Assembly: GCF_040712315.1 (NCBI RefSeq)
Contig: NC_134020.1
Coordinates: 48,593,751-48,657,750, forward strand
Length of the DNA: 64,000 nucleotides
Direction: 5' to 3'
Origin: Castanea sativa
Lineage: Eukaryota; Streptophyta; Magnoliopsida; Fagales; Fagaceae
Below, piece by piece: positions 58,178 to 64,000 of the stretch. A program made the translations under genes and the position numbers. How positions within the stretch are numbered: the first letter of the stretch is position 1; every line of letters starts with the position of its first letter. The notes beneath the pieces are model-generated. The model did no database searches. It saw only the letters and a program-made list of their open reading frames with translations, and was not told the origin of the DNA.

Positions 58178-59027
58178 TATTGAGTTTGTTTAGACCCCTT
58201 TAACACACAATTGGATTAACCTAGTTAACAAGCCAAGTTATTACTTAGTCCAAATTCCAAATTTAGGTTAACACAATTAAATAATCATATTATGCAAAGC
58301 GGCGGAAAAATAAATAACACAATGATATGATGACCTAGGAAAACCAAACCGGTAAAAAACTTGAGGAGGATTTAACCTAGCTATTCTCATGGTAAACCTG
58401 AATCTACTATGAAAGAATCGAAGTGTACAATAGCGATTTAGACCACTAACATCCTATTGCTACCCACTAGTAGAACTTATTGACACGACCACGTGTAACC
58501 TTCGAGACCACGAACTCCTTCTTTCTTGGATTCTCCAGCAAGTACAAGCACTCCCGCTTGTGTATCTTTAAGCTCTAATGGCAGTAACTAAATTAACGAT
58601 CATCAAGTTCTTGAAGTAATCTCCTTCTTGATAATCCAAAACTTGTGTGAAGGCAAGCACCTCTCTGATCTCACAAGAGATTTACACAAACAGCAATATG
58701 AGCAACTACAAAAACGTGGCTAGGATTTACCTTTTATACCTAGGGCAAAACATAAAACCTTACACGTTATTTGGGCTTAGGACTGAGTTGGAAAATCTGC
58801 AGAAAAAACAATCTGCACGACTTTCAATCGGTCGAGTTTAATTCTCGATCGATCGAGTCAGGCAAAAATGCACAGTAACTTCTGCAATTAACTCGATTCC
58901 AACTTTACATAAATAACATACTTTGAGCAAGTCTAAAACACTACTAGACACCTATTTTGATCATGGTTTGCCAACAGTACATATTAGAGTTCTAATACAT
59001 TAGTTCCTAAGTACTTAGAACCTAACA
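58178..59027 (-). mobile_element. Solo LTR (Ty1/Copia-like), 850 bp
   Basis: On the minus strand it begins TGTTAGGTTCTAAG and ends CTCAATA (an expected CA altered). The 5-bp TSD ACCTC is exact (58173-58177, 59028-59032). Copy 1 has the empty site (around 48050). A minus-strand TATA box TATAAAAG lies at 58731-58738. Superfamily is inferred from the TGTTAGG start and size. Confidence 0.82.
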
Positions 59028-59318
59028 ACCTCCTTTGACTTTCTTTATGAACATATATTGGATTCTAACAAAGATGGATTGGTCGATCAGATGGAATTCA
59101 AACTATTGAACTGATATTATATATAACTTTTTTTTTTGAGAAATTAGTGTATTATATAATTGTTTTGAGAATGGATATTATATATAACTTAAACTGTTTT
59201 AAAACTTTATATTTTTAGATGTAAGTTATTTTTAAGCTAAGAACCAAGTTTTAAAAAAGAAGAAAGCTCTTGGGTTATATTTTTGTCAAGTAATTAATTT
59301 TCCTGTTCTTAAAGCTTA

Positions 59319-59548
59319 AAACATTCGCATTAGTTCATACAAAAATTTCTGTCTATTTTCAATTGTTTCTCCTTAATTTTTCATATACAACAACCATAAA
59401 AATAAATAGTATTAGTGTAAATTTACACGATTACTGTAGCAAACATGTAAAATTACACAATTATACACTAACTGATATAAGTTATTTTAAAGATAAAACT
59501 GTATAAATTTTACATTTTTTCTACTAGACACCCACTAATGTGAGCGCT
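59319..59548. mobile_element. Tourist-like MITE, internally shortened copy of 48325-48653
   Basis: Same ends (AACATTCGCATTAG / AGCGCTCACATTAG) and flanks, with about 100 bp of the interior missing. Confidence 0.72.
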
Positions 59549-60263
59549 TTAGCTAGGGTGAGTGATATCTATGGCAACACCTCTATTCCCTAAGCAATGT
59601 TAAGGACACAAAAAATCTCATATCTTTTGTTACAACAGGCCATGTAATGAATTGTAAACGGTGAAGGTGTGAACCCACCATTTGAGCTCTATCATTTATA
59701 GTTTGTCATGTGGCGAGTTTTAACAATAATTGTGAAATTTTGTGTATCTCTAAAATTTTCCCTATTCCTTTCATTGATTGTACTTTGTAAGGCATGTGCT
59801 TCAAAATGTCAAATGATAAATGTGTTTTGTGATAACAGTTGAAGAAACTAATTATGATAAAGTGTACAATAAATGTAGCACATGCTAGCTAATAAAAGAT
59901 GGATCTAGTTAACGTGTGTCCTTAAAACATAGCTTAATCATCTATTTTAAAAAACATTTTATGCAAAGCTAAAAAACTTTCAAGAAAGTCGGTCCTTTTT
60001 TTTTTTTTTCCTCATAAAAATATTTTATAAAATTTTTTACAAACTCCATAAAAGATTAATGTAAAACGTGATATTCCGCCAATCATTCCTTTTCACGTCA
60101 ATAAGCTGTAAAAAAAAAAGAAGTCGTCCTTTTTGTCGTTGGCTTATCGATGCGTCACTTCAAACTGTCTGAGTTTTCGAGCACTCTTTAAATAGCAATC
60201 ATTGGAACGAAGAAGCCTAGGCATACAGAAAGTTTATTCAGCAAAAGAAATATAGAGAGTGGT

Positions 60264-63200
60264 ATGATGGAAATTAGAAAGGAGAGAAGTCTAGGCCCAA
60301 TCTCACTAGCATTACGGAAAAGAATCAAAACAAACACATCAATTAAGTGCAAGTGTGATGTTCATCTTAATTATCATCAAAGGTATGAAATGTATGGTCT
60401 TTGTTCATTTTCTTAAGTGTCTGTCTCGAATGGGATTCTTCTTTTATTTTTACATTTTTGAAATCTCTCTCTAGTCTCTACAACCTAGTAAGGTTTTAGA
60501 AGGTCGGTCTAAGATAGTTTGAGGTCTAAGGCAAAAATTTTAATGGAATCTTTTTATATCTAAATATCACTTAAATGATATTTATTTTATTTTTAATTCA
60601 TAATTTTTGTGTGAAGGAGATGCTAAAGTACTACAAATTTATATTTTTGGTGGCCATCTAGCTAGAGTTTGAGATAGCTTTTGCTGAGCTACTACCATGG
60701 AGATCAGATTTTGGTTGGTGGCCATCTTGATTGAGGTATCCCATGGATAGCTTTTGGTGGCCATCTTGAGTGAGGTCCCATGGAGAACATTTGGTGGTCA
60801 TCTGAGATTAATTCTTAGTAAGCCGGCTGGGTTTGGCATGCATTTTACGTACTATTTCATATGCCCATTGTTTTTGCTTAAAAGGTAAAACCTGTTACAC
60901 ACCTGTCCATAGGTGTGTACACGTGTGTATCAAACACGACTCATTTAAATGGGCCATCTAAGCATAAATCGATCCAAATGTTTAACACCAATCTCCAGTA
61001 GCTTCATAGTTGCCCACCAATAATTCTTGAACCACACCTATTACTATATTATTTTTCGTAATTATTTTAAGTGGTAAATTGTAATTAACCGTCACTTTCA
61101 CTAGTAACTTTTTCTCCAAAACCTATGGCATGCTATATATATCAGAGTTGTGCCAAAAATATATGTGGCTAGATTTTTCATTTGCCACCCTTTGGTCCCA
61201 TATCACAGTTTATTTTCTTTGTTTTCTCTAGGAGTTTCCGTACAACTACTTATTATTATGCTACAAACATAAAATAATTTACAATATTTTTTACAACAAT
61301 TAAGTTGACAAATTTTTATAAATCTTATCTGAACTCATTACTAAGATTACTTTTTTTATTTATCATTAATAATTTCCCATGTGAAAATATATTGTGTTTG
61401 AACCCTATACCCATGAGTCAATCATAATATGTGAGTCATACACACTACGCATCAAATCCTGTGAGAAGGTAGGTACATATATTAGCCGAAATATAAAATG
61501 CCTTTTTCATTTACCAAGAGTACATGTAAAATTTGTTGCGGATAAACTTTCCCTAACATTATTAGTTAGTGGGGCCAGAGCAAGAGCCGTTTCAGCCTGT
61601 CAAATCTTTCTTTAATTACTACGAGCTTGTTGTTGACGAAGAAGAAGTTGGTCAGAGTCAAGAGCTGAGGATTCTCTTCTTCGGCTTGTGTTTGTTAGAG
61701 CATCCACATTGAATGTGGCAAATGGCAATGGAGCCCTCCTTTGCAATTTTTTTTACAATTCAGCCCAAAGTTCCAGCTCCATTGAATGTTGTATTTTGCA
61801 ACAATTGTAAAAAAATATACAATTGAGCTACAGTACCATCTTAAATGTAAGATGGTACTGTAGCTAATGGGATAAATTTTTTTTTTTTTAATTTTCTCTC
61901 TCTCTCCACTTTTATCCCGGGAATTTCTCTCTCCTTTATCATTATTTCTCTTCTTTTCTCTCTCTTCCTTCTCTCTTTCTCATCTGCTCTCTCACTGTTC
62001 AGACTTCAAACTCAAGACCCCGTGGGTTTGCTCCACGGTGGAATCGCATGGCTTCGATGGGTCGGCGTGACGGCTCCGATGGTTTGAATCGGAGCTCCGA
62101 TCGGCATGTGGGTTGAGATGGATGATAGAGAAGGAGTCTGGGTGTGCGATCGGCGTGGGTTTCTTTGGAGGTGGTGGGTTTTTTTTTTTTTTTTTTTTTC
62201 AGTTTCACCGATTGGATGATGGAGGAATTGTGTGGAGGAGTTTGGTTGATTTGGATGATGGAGGAGGAGTCTAGAAGGTCGGTGTTGTGGTGGCTGTGCC
62301 GTTGATCGGCGTAATGGTTTTTTTTTTTTTTTTTTTTTCAATTTCGCCGACCTGGGTCGATATGGATGATGGAGGAGTTGGATCGATATGGATGATGGAG
62401 GAGGAGTGGAAGATCAGCGTTTGTGGTGGCTATGCCGTTGATTGGCATGATGTTTTTTTTTTTTTTTTTTTTTCAAGTTTCGCCAATCTGGAGTTGTATG
62501 GAGGAGTCTGAAAGAGAAGAGGTGAAAGGTTCAGTGAGGATAAAATTGGGAAAAAAAAAGGGAAAAAATATTTTATTGTAAAGATATATTATTTTAATGT
62601 GTAGAATAGAAAAATAAAAGTTTTGATGTTGGGGTATTGTGAAATGGTATGGTATAATTGATAAAGTAGTTTTTTAGATGGTAAAATATGATAGAATTAG
62701 GAAAAATAAATGTGGATGCTATTAGACAAGATAACTAGGAAAAGGTGGCCAATTGTTTGTCAATTATACACATGTTTGGACGTAGAACATCTATGGATAA
62801 GTACCAGTCCTATATATGTATCTCTGTTACCAACATGTTGGGTCTTGTATAACTATAAAGGTCAAGCAGTTCATCTAATTTATATGTTTATTTATGTTTA
62901 GTTGTGCAAGTGAGGATGAAGGCTGTTCCTCCACACCATTCCATGCGGTTTTTGGCTTTCTCGTCATGCTCTTACTTACCTTGGTTGGAATACACTTTCA
63001 AGGCCTGAACATGTCTCCACTCACAACACATAATGCAGCAATGGTGCTCTTTATCATAGCCGTATTCATTTACAGCATTGCATTTGCCGGGATAAAAGTA
63101 GGACCTCACAACACAAGCTACCTCCCAATCTTCAACTTCATTTGTCTCACTTCAGGAATTATTGCATGTGAACTGCTTGTGTATATCCTCATCCCTACCT

Positions 63201-63427
63201 TCTGGTTGCTCATCATTAATTTATGTGCAACCCTGGTAGAGGTTCTGCGTCGTTGGTACAAACAAATTTCTGCCCGCCTTATTGATGATCTGGTGCTCGA
63301 CACATCAAGTCATTTGTTACAAAAAGTTCATCAATCAGCTTCAAAAGCATTTGCAGGGTTTGCTTTGACTCATTGCAGCACAGAGAAAGAAGAGGACATT
63401 GGCTTTCAGAATGCAGAAATCGTGTAA
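60264..63427 (+). CDS. Membrane-protein family gene 3 (four predicted helices)
   Basis: Exons 60264-60382 and 62902-63427 give 214 residues; the intron is 2519 bp (GTATGA..TTTAG). Unrecognised family. The N-terminal 40 residues are basic (RKERSL, RKRIKTN, SIKCKCD). Helices lie at about 54-73, 84-104, 114-136 and 139-155, followed by RRWYKQI and a soluble tail with Cys and acidic residues, ending GFQNAEIV. Gene 1 has the same layout but lacks about ten residues after KQI. I chose ATG 60264 because the upstream ATG of gene 2 is ATA here; the frame is open upstream, so a non-ATG start cannot be excluded. The conserved helices contain GIHF.GLN and PHNTSYLPIFNFICLTSG. This is the most complete member. 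Location is probably an internal membrane or the plasma membrane; no signal peptide is seen. Confidence 0.68.
61698..62721. mobile_element. Tourist-like MITE, 1024 bp, in gene 3 intron
   Basis: The ends GAGCATCCACATTG and, inward from the right, TAGCATCCACATTT are flanked by TTA (61695-61697, 62722-62724). The copy in gene 2 (around 55050) reads TTTGTTAGACAAG without interruption, the exact empty site. The middle is less AT-rich, with three T tracts (about 62177-62200, 62318-62338, 62453-62473) and repeated GATGGAGGAG units. The minus-strand Lys-rich frames here are artefacts of those T tracts. Confidence 0.9.
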
Positions 63428-63489
63428 TGGGCCCATTTGAGTTCCTACTTATTGTTGTGTTTCTTTGTTCATTCAAATTATGCTATTAA

Positions 63490-63887
63490 GAGCATCTCTA
63501 GCAGTTTATCTAAATTTTTGTATTATTTGGACAATGAACAGTGAATAGTAATATTTAGTTTTTACCTACCTACTGTTTCAAATACACTTTTCAACAGATT
63601 TTCCATCTTTTCCTCCACTTTATTTAAATATTATTTCTTTATTCATTCTTTGTTCATTATTTTTTTCAACAACTATACATTTTTCAACATTTTTTTATTC
63701 AATATCTGATTATTATAATAGAAAAAAACATTTGGAGTATGAATAGTAAAAGCTATAATGTTCTCTATTTGTAGAGAAGCACTGTAACAAATCTAATCTA
63801 AAAAATGGAGATGGAGAATTTGTTGGAGTGTGAATAGTAATGTTTTTGCTCCAAAAAATAGAAATAGAGTATCTATTGGAGATGCTC
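63490..63887. mobile_element. Tourist-like MITE, 398 bp, 3' of gene 3
   Basis: The ends GAGCATCTCTAGCAG and, inward from the right, GAGCATCTCCAATAG are flanked by TAA (63487-63489, 63888-63890). It lies about 60 bp after the stop codon, probably in the 3' UTR or terminator region. Gene 1 lacks it. Confidence 0.85.
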
Positions 63888-63940
63888 TAATGCAATAAAT
63901 TTCACAACTTGTTAAGATGACAACTTGTAGTTCCTTTAAT

Positions 63941-63962
63941 ATATATATATATATATATATAT
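63941..63962. repeat. (AT)n microsatellite
   Basis: A short AT run near the end of the window. Confidence 0.9.
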
Positions 63963-63984
63963 AGAGGGCATGAATTATAATATG

Positions 63985-64000
63985 CAGTGACGGAGTTTGG
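63985..64000. mobile_element. Possible transposon terminus cut by window end
   Basis: CAGTGACGGAG resembles the CAGGAGCGGAG terminus of the element at 50118. Only 16 bp are visible. Confidence 0.25.

Larger units (their letters stand above)
55205..62805 (+). repeat. Large tandem duplication, copy 2 (spacer + gene 3 exon 1 + intron)
   Basis: Matches 45093-55204 in order. Private changes include a long AT microsatellite (55371-55442), another at 57015-57062, a solo LTR (58178-59027) and a MITE (61698-62721). Confidence 0.88.

Noticed and set aside
62012..62341. Lys-rich minus-strand frames
   Set aside because: Artefacts of T tracts inside a MITE.

Overview
This is plant nuclear DNA: AT-rich, with intron-split genes, long A/T tracts and many transposon footprints. 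The MYB5-type gene resembles the grapevine and rosid form, so a woody eudicot is likely. A Fagaceae-like genome (oak or chestnut) is my guess from the repeat types; the sequence does not prove it.

Layout. 1-8.3 kb is transposon territory. A degenerate autonomous hAT transposon (1703-6890, TSD AGTGAAAT) carries a 2.2 kb solo LTR (TSD GCTAT) inside its transposase, followed by a non-autonomous hAT element (7140-8248, TSD CTCTTTCA). 10.1-13.5 kb holds an intact eight-exon peptidyl-tRNA hydrolase gene with one GC-AG intron. 16.7-18.3 kb holds MITEs and tRNA-derived SINEs. 19.3-20.7 kb holds an intact two-exon R2R3-MYB gene of the MYB5 type, a flavonoid/proanthocyanidin regulator. 20.7-42.8 kb has no gene I can name. 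It contains a 1.7 kb tandem duplication (23.8-27.2 kb), a 1.1 kb direct duplication (34.3-37.3 kb), a small poly(A)-tailed retroposon, MITEs, one probable solo LTR (37.4-38.2 kb) and an unassigned degenerate ORF pair (38.6-39.2 kb).

42.8-63.5 kb is a tandem family of a small four-helix membrane protein that I do not recognise. Gene 1 (42854-44906) and gene 3 (60264-63427) each have a short basic first exon and a membrane exon. Gene 2 (49296-49486) is a first exon only. It arose when spacer, exon 1 and intron were duplicated (about 45.09-55.20 kb and 55.20-62.80 kb) without the membrane exon. Because the two copies can be aligned by eye, each acts as the empty site for insertions in the other: a hAT-like element containing a 3.25 kb solo LTR in gene 2's intron, an 850 bp solo LTR in the spacer, and a 1 kb MITE in gene 3's intron. 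In gene 1 a palindromic MITE landed on the stop codon, and the reading frame now runs into the transposon.

The two named genes are ordinary. The value of the window lies in the dated order of insertions and duplications and in the uncharacterised membrane-protein cluster. All family names are from reading the sequence; no database search was possible.
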